Below are positions 1 to 6,357 of a DNA stretch of 9,318 nucleotides, piece after piece; the first letter of the stretch is position 1, and each line of letters opens with the position of its first letter. The stretch comes from Ruminococcus sp. GTDB taxonomy: Bacteria > Bacillota > Clostridia > Oscillospirales > Ruminococcaceae. The position numbers and the translations under genes were made by a program. Location of the stretch: contig JAISHJ010000124.1 in NCBI GenBank assembly GCA_031262625.1, positions 1-9,318 on the forward strand, in the 5' to 3' direction. A model generated the notes under the pieces. That model searched no databases. It worked only from the letters and a program-made list of their open reading frames with translations, and was not told the DNA's origin.

Positions 1-2042
1 TGAATCTGCACGGAGTTGTCGATTTCGGAGAAGCTTAGTACTGTTACGCCCGGGATGAATTGGTCAACAAGCTTTTTGAAATAGATACGGACTATGGGAG
101 AGGTTAAAACTATAGTCATAGGGACAATTGCTCTTACCTTTTCGATCTGAACGGAAAGGTTTGTCATGATGTCTTGGATGGTTTGCGGGTCGAGGGCTAA
201 GTATGAGCCTTGATCCGTCTTCTTAATTGCCTGAATAATCTTATTTTCGGTCTCGGAATCGAGGGTTATTACTCTAAGCTGTCCGCCGTCGGAGAATTTT
301 CGTGTAATGGTTCGCTTCAAAGCTTGACGGACATATTCGGTAGTTATGTCAACGTCTTTCATGGTGTGGGGGTTGTCGGCGAGGGTTTCAAGAATTGTTT
401 CAAGGTCGCGGACAGGAACGCTTTCTTTGAGGAGAAGTCCTACGACTTTTTGCAGATATGCGGGAGTAACAACGCCCGGGACTATATCGTTAACAAGCAC
501 GGGATTCGTTTCCTGAAGCTTGTCGATAAGCGTTTTGATGTCCTGACGGGAGATAAGTTCGAAGGAGTGAGTTCTAATTACTTCCGAAAGGTGTGTAATT
601 ATAACGGAGGTCGGGTCAATAAGCGTGTAGCCTGCGATTTCCGCGCGGATACGGTTCTTTTCGGAAATCCACTTTGCCGGAATACCGAATGCGGGCTCAA
701 TTGTGTCGATACCGTCTATATCTTCGGTTACACCGCCGGAATCCATCGCGAGGTAGTGGTCTACTAAAATCTCCGCTTCGGCGACAATTTCACCCTTAAT
801 TTTAATTATGTACTGGTTAGGGTTGATGTGGTCGTTATTCCTCATACGAACGGAGGGGAAGACTATACCCATCTCTTCTGCAAACTGTTTTCGGAAGATG
901 ACTACCCGCTCGATAAGCACTCCTCCTGCGCTTTCGTCAGCAAGAGGGATAAGGCTGTAGCCGAACTCAATTTCAATCGGCTCAACCGGAAGAAGTTTGT
1001 AAACGTTGTCAATGTCTTTGTAGTAGTCTATTTCGGAAACGCCTTCCGCGCGTTCATGAGATTGTTCCTGCGGAACGCCTGCAAGAGCAAGCGCGGCATC
1101 TCTGCGGTTTCTGTTAAGGATTACTCCGAGAGTCAAAAGCCCTGCGCCGAGGACGATAAGCTGTACCTTCGGGAAGCCCGGGATAAGTACCATGATAAGC
1201 ATTGCGCCGCCCGCAAGCATCAGAGCAATAGGCTGGGAAGTGAAAGAGTTCTTGAGGTCAATATTCATACTGTTATCGGAAGCGGAACGGGTTACAATCA
1301 TACCCATCGCCGTCGAGATAAGCAGTGAAGGAATCTGGGAACACAAACCGTCGCCGACAGTAGCTATAGAATAGGTTTGAATTACGTCCATTATCTGCAT
1401 ATCGGAGAAAATCATACCGATAATTATGCCGCCGACAAGGTTAACCAGCGCCGCAACTACCGAAAAGGTTGCATCGCCCTTAACAAACTTAGATGCACCG
1501 TCCATTGCTCCGAAATAGTCAGCTTCGCGGCGTATCTTGTCACGCGCCGCACGCGCTTGTTCGTCTGTAATTACGCCTTGGTTAAGGTCGGCGTCAATCG
1601 CCATCTGTTTACCGGGCATAGCATCGAGGGTAAACCTTGCGGTAACCTCCGCGATACGCTCCGCACCCTTCGTAATTACGAGAAGCTGTACAACCATGAT
1701 AAGGATGAAGACTACGAATCCGACAACTGCGTTGCCGCCCATTACGAAATCACCGAACGCCTTGATTACCTGTCCGGCGTTACCGTTGTTCATAAGGATA
1801 AGTTTTGTCGAAGATATATTAAGTGCTAATCGGAAAATTGTGGTAATAAGCAGAAGCGACGGGAAGACAGCGAAATCAAGCGCTTCCTTCGCATACATCG
1901 TTATAAGCAGGATGATGAGTGACAGTGCTATGTTAAAGACAAAAAAGAAGTCAAGCAAAAAACTCGGCAGCGGTATAATTATCATAAATACCGCAAGCAC
2001 TACAAACACTGTTACACTGTTATCAATAATTCTTTTGGACAT
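1..2042 (-). CDS. flhA: Flagellar export gate protein FlhA (partial, 3' end outside window)
   Basis: FlhA forms the nonameric ring of the flagellar type III export gate: an N-terminal membrane part couples proton flow to export and a large cytosolic part docks chaperone-substrate complexes. Reading the minus strand from 2042 gives an uninterrupted frame of 680 codons to the window edge. It begins MSKRIIDNSV, with membrane helices over about residues 10-50 and more beyond 100. The FHIPEP-family signature RLALNISSTKLIL is at 71-83, and the conserved cytoplasmic loop AERIAEVTARFTLDAMPGKQ is at 127-146. Further in-frame landmarks are TVGDGLCSQIPSLL, HYLAMDSG and, at the edge, VLSFSEIDNSVQI, which resembles the usual FlhA tail, so only about ten residues should be missing. 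The last visible residues stay in frame, so there is no net frameshift. The start is fixed by an in-frame TAG seven codons upstream, but no good Shine-Dalgarno sequence precedes it. It follows flhB by 140 nt, a gap holding a hairpin. Confidence 0.96.
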   Translation of the reverse strand, partial: MSKRIIDNSVTVFVVLAVFMIIIPLPSFLLDFFFVFNIALSLIILLITMYAKEALDFAVFPSLLLITTIFRLALNISSTKLILMNNGNAGQVIKAFGDFVMGGNAVVGFVVFILIMVVQLLVITKGAERIAEVTARFTLDAMPGKQMAIDADLNQGVITDEQARAARDKIRREADYFGAMDGASKFVKGDATFSVVAALVNLVGGIIIGMIFSDMQIMDVIQTYSIATVGDGLCSQIPSLLISTAMGMIVTRSASDNSMNIDLKNSFTSQPIALMLAGGAMLIMVLIPGFPKVQLIVLGAGLLTLGVILNRNRRDAALALAGVPQEQSHERAEGVSEIDYYKDIDNVYKLLPVEPIEIEFGYSLIPLADESAGGVLIERVVIFRKQFAEEMGIVFPSVRMRNNDHINPNQYIIKIKGEIVAEAEILVDHYLAMDSGGVTEDIDGIDTIEPAFGIPAKWISEKNRIRAEIAGYTLIDPTSVIITHLSEVIRTHSFELISRQDIKTLIDKLQETNPVLVNDIVPGVVTPAYLQKVVGLLLKESVPVRDLETILETLADNPHTMKDVDITTEYVRQALKRTITRKFSDGGQLRVITLDSETENKIIQAIKKTDQGSYLALDPQTIQDIMTNLSVQIEKVRAIVPMTIVLTSPIVRIYFKKLVDQFIPGVTVLSFSEIDNSVQI

Positions 2043-2065
2043 ACCGGTGACCCGGCAGGACTATG

Positions 2066-2102
2066 ATTTTTCGTGTTTTTGCTTCGCAAAAACGCGAAAA
2101 AT
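2066..2102. repeat. Intergenic palindrome/hairpin between flhB and flhA
   Basis: Arms at 2066-2082 and 2086-2102 pair over 17 positions around a 3-nt loop (TTC on the plus strand). The only imperfection is 2074/2094, which is G-U on a plus transcript and A/C on the operon (minus) transcript. Neither strand has a T-run after the stem, so it does not look like an intrinsic terminator. It ends 23 nt before the flhA start. The rest of the 2043-2182 gap holds no gene; it contains two TTTCGCGC copies (2126-2133 and 2141-2148). The first of these lies within 2124-2132, which can compete for one hairpin arm. It may be a REP-like element or an mRNA structure that controls decay or translation; this is inference. 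Confidence 0.75.
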
Positions 2103-2182
2103 GGGGATGCGGCTTTACTGAATTTTTTCGCGCTATCAGCTTTCGCGCAGACTTTGCTGCTTAACCGAACTGTATGTACAGG

Positions 2183-3304
2183 CTACATCTCCACAACCGC
2201 TTTGGGTGCATAGACCGCGGGTTCTCCTTTTTTAAGCTTAAAGACGAAAGCAAGCACTTCCGCTACCGCCTGATAAAGCTCGGATGGGATTTCTCTGTCA
2301 ATATCTACCTTTTCATAAAGCACACGGGCAAGCGGTTTATTCTCAATGAGCATTACTCCCGCTTCCGTCGCTATATCAATGATACGAAGTGCTACTCTGT
2401 CTTTACCTTTTGCTATAACTTTCGGTGCTGAGTTGTTTTTTTCGTCATATTTAACGGCAATCGCGAAATGCGTAGGGTTTCTTATGATAACATCCGCTTC
2501 CGGTATTGCCTGCATCATGCGCTGCATGGACATCTTTTGCTGTATGCTTCTTCTCCTGCTCCTAATTTGAGGATCGCCTTCCATATTCTTATACTCTTCT
2601 TTTACTTCCTGCTTAGACATTTTCATGTCTTCCTCAAACCTGTATCTCTGCCAGAAAAAGTCAATTGCCGCTATTACTACAAAGGCAACCGCTATCTTCA
2701 TAGCTATCGTAAATATCGTGTCGCCCAATACCACAAGAGCCGTGCGTATGTCTGAATCGTAAAGCGATATAAACTCCGGAAGTCTTTCCCTTATCTCCAT
2801 AAATGAGATTATCACAAGGATTGTCATCTTTATTAGAGACTTAAACTGCTCGAAAAAAGCATTCGCATTGAAAAATTTCGCCATTCCCTTTATAGGGTTA
2901 AGTTTATCAAACTTCGGCTTCATCTGCTCCGTCGAAACTAAAAATCCTGTCTGTACTCCTGTCATTATGAACGAGATAATTATGGTTGTCACCATCGTTA
3001 TTCCCGCTGAAATCGTTGTTACCCTTATTAGGTCCATGAATAATTTTATAAAAGGCTGGTATCCGCCGATCGTGCCGTCTTCTTCAAAACCACTCCCCGC
3101 GTAACCTATCCATTCCGTCAAAAGCGATTGCGACTCCGTCAGCATAAGTCTCACAGTAAACCGCAATATCATGAACGTTATCACTATGAATGCCGCCGTA
3201 ACAACATCCATGCTCTTCATTACATGACCCTTCTTGCGTTCCTCCTGCCGCTTGTGACTCGTCGCCTTCTCGGTGCGCTCCCCACCCGGTCCTTCTTTTG
3301 CCAT
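2183..3304 (-). CDS. flhB: Flagellar export gate / substrate-specificity switch FlhB
   Basis: FlhB sits at the base of the export gate and switches export from rod/hook to filament substrates after cleaving itself. The 373-residue product opens with a short hydrophilic stretch containing the conserved ERTEKAT segment (9-15) and KRQEERKKGHVMKS (18-31). Four hydrophobic membrane segments follow, roughly at 33-55, 92-123, 157-172 and 188-215. Then come the basic linker and the cytosolic domain, with the self-cleavage motif NPTH at 276-279; in the family the cut falls between N276 and P277. The length is normal. The first ATG is chosen because the next in-frame ATG (codon 29) would remove the conserved TEKAT region, but no Shine-Dalgarno sequence is visible in front of it. 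fliR lies 212 nt upstream, across a repeat-filled gap. FlhB is a separate protein here, not a FliR-FlhB fusion. Confidence 0.97.
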   Translation of the reverse strand: MAKEGPGGERTEKATSHKRQEERKKGHVMKSMDVVTAAFIVITFMILRFTVRLMLTESQSLLTEWIGYAGSGFEEDGTIGGYQPFIKLFMDLIRVTTISAGITMVTTIIISFIMTGVQTGFLVSTEQMKPKFDKLNPIKGMAKFFNANAFFEQFKSLIKMTILVIISFMEIRERLPEFISLYDSDIRTALVVLGDTIFTIAMKIAVAFVVIAAIDFFWQRYRFEEDMKMSKQEVKEEYKNMEGDPQIRSRRRSIQQKMSMQRMMQAIPEADVIIRNPTHFAIAVKYDEKNNSAPKVIAKGKDRVALRIIDIATEAGVMLIENKPLARVLYEKVDIDREIPSELYQAVAEVLAFVFKLKKGEPAVYAPKAVVEM

Positions 3305-3322
3305 GATTTAGCTTACGCTTTC

Positions 3323-3358
3323 TTGGGGGGAACCCTTCTGAGGAAGGGTTCCCCCCAA
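3323..3358. repeat. Perfect GC-rich hairpin upstream of flhB
   Basis: The left arm TTGGGGGGAACCCTTC (3323-3338) and its exact complement (3343-3358) enclose a TGAG loop, giving 16 perfect pairs. A second run of six C follows at 3360-3365, so the G-run could also pair in a slipped register. A small AAGAC/GTCTT inverted repeat sits at 3370-3385. On the operon transcript the stem is followed by AAGAAAGCG, not a U-tract, so it is not a standard terminator. The stem ends 18 nt before the flhB start. The very regular palindrome suggests a dispersed REP-like unit, which only a genome-wide search could confirm. Confidence 0.8.
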
Positions 3359-3406
3359 ACCCCCCTCCTAAGACTTTTTCGTCTTTTTCTCTTTACTTAT
3401 TTTTAA

Positions 3407-3513
3407 TAAAATGCTCTGCTTTCGTGTCTTTCTCTCTTTGGTTTGCTACGGTAAAATGCTCTGCTTTCGTGTCTTTCTGTCTTTGGTTTCTATGGTGGAA
3501 TGCTCTGATGTCC
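3407..3513. repeat. Two and a half tandem copies of a ~45-bp repeat between fliR and flhB
   Basis: Copy 1 is 3407-3451 (45 bp) and copy 2 is 3452-3495 (44 bp). The first 27 bases are identical, then one C/G difference, then ten more identical bases, after which the ends diverge slightly. A decayed third start (TGGAATGCTCTG) occupies about 3496-3513 and stops just before the fliR stop codon. The operon strand of the unit is purine-rich (for example GAAAGACACGAAAGCAGAGC). No reading frame of note crosses it. Function unknown. Confidence 0.8.
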
Positions 3514-3516
3514 TGC

Positions 3517-4299
3517 CTACGGGTAAACTAAATACTGCACGGTTGATTGAAGGGTTTCTATCCAGTCTGTCAGGTATCGGTTCATGAATACTGCTGTCGG
3601 GGTAATTATAAGGAACATCATGAAGATGGCGAGTGCTACTTTGATTTCGATATTAAGTACCATGATTTGAATTTGCGGTACGGATTTCATTAGAATACCT
3701 ACTGCAAACTGCACCGCGACTTCCGCAACCATGAGCGGTAATGTAAGCTTTACTGCTAAGAGGAAAGCATTCGAGAAGACATTGAAAGCGTGTGAGGCAA
3801 GTTCCGGTGAAAATCCTGCATCACCGAGAGGTACTGCTTCAAGTGATTCCACGATGATTTCAATATATGTTAAGTGTGAATCGGTGGCGATATAGATAAA
3901 GAACAGCATTATCATGTAGAGTGTGCCGTAGAGCGACATCTGCATATTATTTGCGGGGTCGAAAATTCTTGCCATTCCGAGCCCGGACTGCATATCTATA
4001 ATTTCGCCGGAAAAGAGTATCATAAGGAAGAAAAAGTTCGTCACTGTTCCGAGGATGATACCGATTAAAGCCTCGCGAACAAGCATAAAGAGGTAAACGC
4101 CGGTTGGATAATCTATATTAACATCAAGCACGCCTACAGGCATGACTGACGATATAATCAAGGTTATGAGGAGTGACAGACCCGCTCTTACTGCGGCGGG
4201 GATATTCTGTCTTGAGAGAACCGGTGCAAATGAGGTCGCGCCGGTTACGCGCATGAATATTAACAGCAGAACCTGTGCATTGTCAGCGAGACCTTCCAT
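3517..4299 (-). CDS. fliR: Flagellar export gate protein FliR
   Basis: FliR is the single-copy component that closes the FliP5-FliQ4-FliR1 export pore in the cytoplasmic membrane, through which rod, hook and filament subunits pass. The 260-residue product has the normal family length and is almost entirely hydrophobic, with several membrane segments. The N-terminal region contains the family-like run MRVTGATSFAPVLSRQNIPA (16-35). The central GEIIDMQSGLGMARIFDP segment and the C-terminal stretch VQFAVGILMKSVPQIQIM are also typical of FliR. An AAAGG ribosome site at 4306-4310 lies 6 nt before the ATG and supports this start. It is preceded by fliQ across an 87-nt gap and followed by a 212-nt repeat-containing gap before flhB. 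Nothing is missing or broken. Confidence 0.97.
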   Translation of the reverse strand: MEGLADNAQVLLLIFMRVTGATSFAPVLSRQNIPAAVRAGLSLLITLIISSVMPVGVLDVNIDYPTGVYLFMLVREALIGIILGTVTNFFFLMILFSGEIIDMQSGLGMARIFDPANNMQMSLYGTLYMIMLFFIYIATDSHLTYIEIIVESLEAVPLGDAGFSPELASHAFNVFSNAFLLAVKLTLPLMVAEVAVQFAVGILMKSVPQIQIMVLNIEIKVALAIFMMFLIITPTAVFMNRYLTDWIETLQSTVQYLVYP

Positions 4300-4350
4300 T
4301 TTATGCCTTTAATTTATACATAAAGTAACCTTTTATATAACCGTTTAGGT

Positions 4351-4382
4351 AGCAGTCTGCATCGTTTTCAGCCGTCTGTATC
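4351..4382. repeat. Short imperfect direct repeat in the fliQ–fliR gap
   Basis: AGCAGTCTGCATC (4351-4363) and AGCCGTCTGTATC (4370-4382) match at 11 of 13 positions with a period of 19. They lie in the 87-nt gap between the fliQ stop and the fliR ribosome site. The pair is short enough to be chance; no function is proposed. The rest of this gap is AT-rich with no gene. Confidence 0.35.
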
Positions 4383-4386
4383 GTAT

Positions 4387-4668
4387 TTATATCACCGTTT
4401 GAATAGCCACCTGCTGCATCATTTCAAATATTTGATTGAAAAAATCCGAAAGAGACGTAATAATAACCGGGGCAAGGAGAAAGAGAAGCAGTGCAATTAT
4501 AAAGGCTTTCGGTACAAATGTCAGAGTTTGTTCGTGGATTTGTGTAGCTGCCTGAAAGACTGCGATTACAAGACCGACTATCATTGAAACAAGCAGTAAC
4601 GGTCCTGCGATACGGATTATCAGAAGGAGTGCTTCTCTGAAAAGCTGTTGTATGAGTTCTTCAGTCAT
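4387..4668 (-). CDS. fliQ: Flagellar export gate protein FliQ
   Basis: FliQ supplies four small two-helix subunits that wrap the FliP/FliR pore of the flagellar export gate. The product from the chosen start is 93 residues, the usual size. It has two hydrophobic helices, about 12-38 and 50-73, and the conserved inter-helix stretch FQAATQIHEQTLTFVPK. A start two codons earlier (GTG at 4674) is possible in frame, but that codon overlaps the GGAGG ribosome site. The ATG at 4668 lies 5 nt after GGAGG (4674-4678) and gives MTEELIQQLF, so it is preferred. It follows fliP after 47 nt containing a small inverted repeat. Confidence 0.96.
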   Translation of the reverse strand: MTEELIQQLFREALLLIIRIAGPLLLVSMIVGLVIAVFQAATQIHEQTLTFVPKAFIIALLLFLLAPVIITSLSDFFNQIFEMMQQVAIQTVI

Positions 4669-4673
4669 AAGCA

Positions 4674-4678
4674 CCTCC
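4674..4678 (-). promoter_or_regulatory. fliQ ribosome binding site that decides the start
   Basis: GGAGG on the minus strand stands 5 nt before the ATG at 4668 and overlaps the alternative GTG (4672-4674). The GTG therefore cannot be served by this site, and the ATG is the real start. Confidence 0.8.
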
Positions 4679-4683
4679 GATAA

Positions 4684-4708
4684 ATTTTACAATCTGTCTG
4701 TGTAAAAT
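4684..4708. repeat. 8-bp inverted repeat just ahead of the fliQ ribosome site
   Basis: ATTTTACA (4684-4691) and TGTAAAAT (4701-4708) are perfect complements around a 9-nt loop. On the operon transcript the stem ends 5 nt before GGAGG of fliQ, in the fliP–fliQ gap. It is AT-rich and therefore weak. It could modestly affect fliQ translation, or be chance. Confidence 0.4.
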
Positions 4709-4715
4709 ATCTCCC

Positions 4716-5753
4716 CTAAGCGGTGTTAAAGCCGGTAATAAGCGATTGAATCAGCATTGTCCAACCGTCAACGAGAACGAAGAGGAGTATCTTAAACGGA
4801 ATGGAAACTGTGGTAGGCGGAAGCATCATCATACCCATTGACATGAGTACAGTTGCAACAACAATGTCGATTATAAGGAACGGTACGTAGAGTAAAAACC
4901 CGACTTGGAAGCCGATTTTTATTTCAGAGAGGATAAATGCGGGGACAACTGTAGAAAAATTAACCTGTGAAATAAACTCGTTTTCGGTGAGGTTCGTAAG
5001 TTCCGGCTCGTCGGAAAGGGCAAGGAAGAAGTCCATGGATTCGTTGGAAGTATTCCGCAGCATCCATACTTTAAGCGGTTCGCTTGCTCTTGAGAGTGCT
5101 TCTGTTGACGAAATTTCCCCGTCTTTATAGGGGACATAAGCAACTTCGTTCATTTGGTTAAAGACAGGAGTCATGATAAAGAATGTCATAAACAGCGCAA
5201 GCCCGATCATTACCTGATTCGGCGGTGTCATTGCAATACCCATGGCGTTACGAAGAAGGGAAAAGGCAATGATTATCCGCGTGAAGCTGGTTAACATGAT
5301 GAGCAGCGAGGGTGCTATTGTAAGTATTGTTATCAGGATAATGAGGTCAATGGTTGTGGTGTCTGCGGTAATGTTAAGGGCATCGAAAAGTTCGTTAAGT
5401 TCGGGATTGTCGCCGACAGTTTCGCCTAAACCGCCGTTGCTTCCTCCCTCTGCTCCTTCTGCTCCCCCTGCTCCGCCTTCTTCACCCTGCCCGGGGTCGC
5501 CGATTGCTTGGGTTTGTTCGGGTGAAATTTCGGTTTGGGGCTGTGCCTGTGTCTGTGCGGAAAGGTCGTCGGGTTCGGGCGGGGTTGTAACAGGTGCTTC
5601 GGTTACAGTCGGAGACGGCATATTAGCCGAGACGTTTTGTGAAGTGAAAATTGCTGACGGAATGAAAAGAATTAGAGTCAGAAGGAGGATAATGAGGTTT
5701 TTGCGGATAGAACGTTTCGCTTTTTTGATAGTATCAGCTGTTCTTTCCGACAT
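4716..5753 (-). CDS. fliP: Flagellar export gate protein FliP with a long low-complexity N-terminal extension
   Basis: FliP is the main pore-forming subunit (five copies) of the flagellar export gate, and in this family it is made with a signal peptide. From the ATG at 5753 the product is 345 residues, clearly longer than the usual 220-260. Layout: basic N-terminus (1-18), hydrophobic signal-like helix (about 19-38), then about 70 residues of Pro/Thr/Gln/Glu passing into Gly/Glu/Ala (about 44-115). The normal FliP core follows from about 118. Core landmarks are TSFTRIIIAFSLLRNAMG (155-172), PPNQVMIGLALFMTFFIMTP (177-196) and the C-terminal block PFLIIDIVVATVLMSMGMMM (291-310), then LPPTTVSIPFKILLFVLVDG (311-330). 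A TTG start at 5768 is in frame but lies inside the purine-rich ribosome site, so the ATG is preferred. The gene overlaps the fliO end by 20 nt, suggesting coupled translation. Confidence 0.96.
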   Translation of the reverse strand: MSERTADTIKKAKRSIRKNLIILLLTLILFIPSAIFTSQNVSANMPSPTVTEAPVTTPPEPDDLSAQTQAQPQTEISPEQTQAIGDPGQGEEGGAGGAEGAEGGSNGGLGETVGDNPELNELFDALNITADTTTIDLIILITILTIAPSLLIMLTSFTRIIIAFSLLRNAMGIAMTPPNQVMIGLALFMTFFIMTPVFNQMNEVAYVPYKDGEISSTEALSRASEPLKVWMLRNTSNESMDFFLALSDEPELTNLTENEFISQVNFSTVVPAFILSEIKIGFQVGFLLYVPFLIIDIVVATVLMSMGMMMLPPTTVSIPFKILLFVLVDGWTMLIQSLITGFNTA

Positions 5754-6114
5754 CTTCCTTTTCCTCAACTTTTGGTATGTTTAGCTTTTGCGACAATACT
5801 GTCTTGAAAGCTTCTCCGATTGGCATTTTTTTAGAGACTGCACTCTCCTCGGGTTCTTCCGAAGAAAGAATATCAAGTTCCGTTAATAGTCTTACGTTGC
5901 CTGTGCCTAAAAGGTAACGGGTACCGTCGATTTTCGCTATAACAAGGCGCGAATCGGGCGACAGCGCAACTGATTCTTCAACGCGTATGCTTTTACCGCC
6001 AAGCCCCAGACCGTAACCGTATTTTTTCTGAAAATATCGGGCAAGCCAAAACATTAGAGCGATTACGGCTATAACACCGATAAGAGCGAATATTACGGAA
6101 AGTATGTCGGGCAT
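5734..6114 (-). CDS. fliO: Flagellar export assembly factor FliO
   Basis: FliO (called FliZ in Bacillus) is a small membrane protein that helps assemble FliP into the export gate. The 126-residue product has one membrane helix at about 6-26, followed by a Gly-rich turn (YGYGLGLGGKSIRVEES). A small cytosolic domain with the typical VEESVALSPDSRLVIAKIDG and RYLLGTG segments comes next, then an acidic/basic tail. The GAGGT ribosome site (6123-6127) is 8 nt before the ATG, and the length is normal for the Gram-positive form. It overlaps fliP by 20 nt downstream. Upstream, 241 nt filled mainly by a 21-bp tandem array separate it from cheY. Family assignment rests on the helix-plus-small-domain pattern and on position, since FliO is weakly conserved. 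Confidence 0.88.
   Translation of the reverse strand: MPDILSVIFALIGVIAVIALMFWLARYFQKKYGYGLGLGGKSIRVEESVALSPDSRLVIAKIDGTRYLLGTGNVRLLTELDILSSEEPEESAVSKKMPIGEAFKTVLSQKLNIPKVEEKEDVGKNS
5754..5766 (-). promoter_or_regulatory. fliP ribosome binding site that decides the start
   Basis: The operon-strand run GAGGAAAAGGAAG lies immediately before the ATG at 5753 and inside the last fliO codons. It also spans the first codons of the longer TTG frame, which argues against the TTG at 5768 as start. Confidence 0.65.
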
Positions 6115-6165
6115 TACTTATTACCTCGGTATGGCTCGGGTAAGATTATTAATAGGAAAGGCTAG

Positions 6166-6357
6166 TTCTCCACTTGACAGCGGACTTTCTCCTCTTGATA
6201 GCGGACTTTCTCCCCTTGACAGTGGACTTTCTCCTCTTGATAGCGGACTTTCTCCTCTTGATAGCGGACTTTCTCCCCTTGACAGCGGACTTTCTCCCCT
6301 TGACAGCGGATTTTCTCCCCTTGACAGCGGACTTTCTCTCTTTTTGCAGCGGACCTT
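6166..6357. repeat. 21-bp tandem repeat array (8 full copies plus partial ends) between cheY and fliO
   Basis: Eight units start at 6176, 6197, 6218, 6239, 6260, 6281, 6302 and 6323. On the plus strand each reads GA(C/T)AGCGGACTTTCTC followed by CTCTT or CCCTT. Units differ by one to three transitions: C/T at unit position 3, C/T late in the unit, and single changes in units 3 and 7; unit 8 ends in TCTTT. A half-unit (about 6166-6175) leads in, and a degenerate ninth copy (about 6347-6357) runs into the cheY stop codon. The array fills most of the 241-nt gap. 21 bp is seven codons and about two DNA turns, and no unit contains a stop codon in any operon-strand frame. The operon transcript repeats a GGGGAGAAAG or GAGGAGAAAG run, which resembles a ribosome site. 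Function unknown. Confidence 0.93.

Noticed and set aside
2066..2102. Hairpin before flhA as an intrinsic terminator.
   Set aside because: On the operon strand the stem is followed by a mixed sequence, not a U-tract; the A/T runs are within the paired arms.
828..2121. Plus-strand open frames over the flhA region.
   Set aside because: They are shadows: the minus strand holds an uninterrupted FlhA frame with family motifs throughout.
3323..3358. Hairpin before flhB as an intrinsic terminator.
   Set aside because: No T-run follows on either strand, and it lies inside an operon whose downstream genes belong with the upstream ones.
3350..3370. G-quadruplex on the operon strand from the two G6 runs near the flhB hairpin.
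   Set aside because: Only two long G-runs are close together, and one is better explained by the perfect hairpin pairing.
5754..5768. fliP start at TTG 5768.
   Set aside because: Its first codons are themselves the ribosome site for the ATG at 5753.
6171..6330. TTGACA, a -35-like hexamer, recurring in several units of the array on the plus strand.
   Set aside because: No TATAAT-like -10 lies 16-18 bp downstream in any copy, and there is no plus-strand gene to serve.
6166..6357. CRISPR array.
   Set aside because: The 21-bp units abut directly with no unique spacers, and no cas genes are present.
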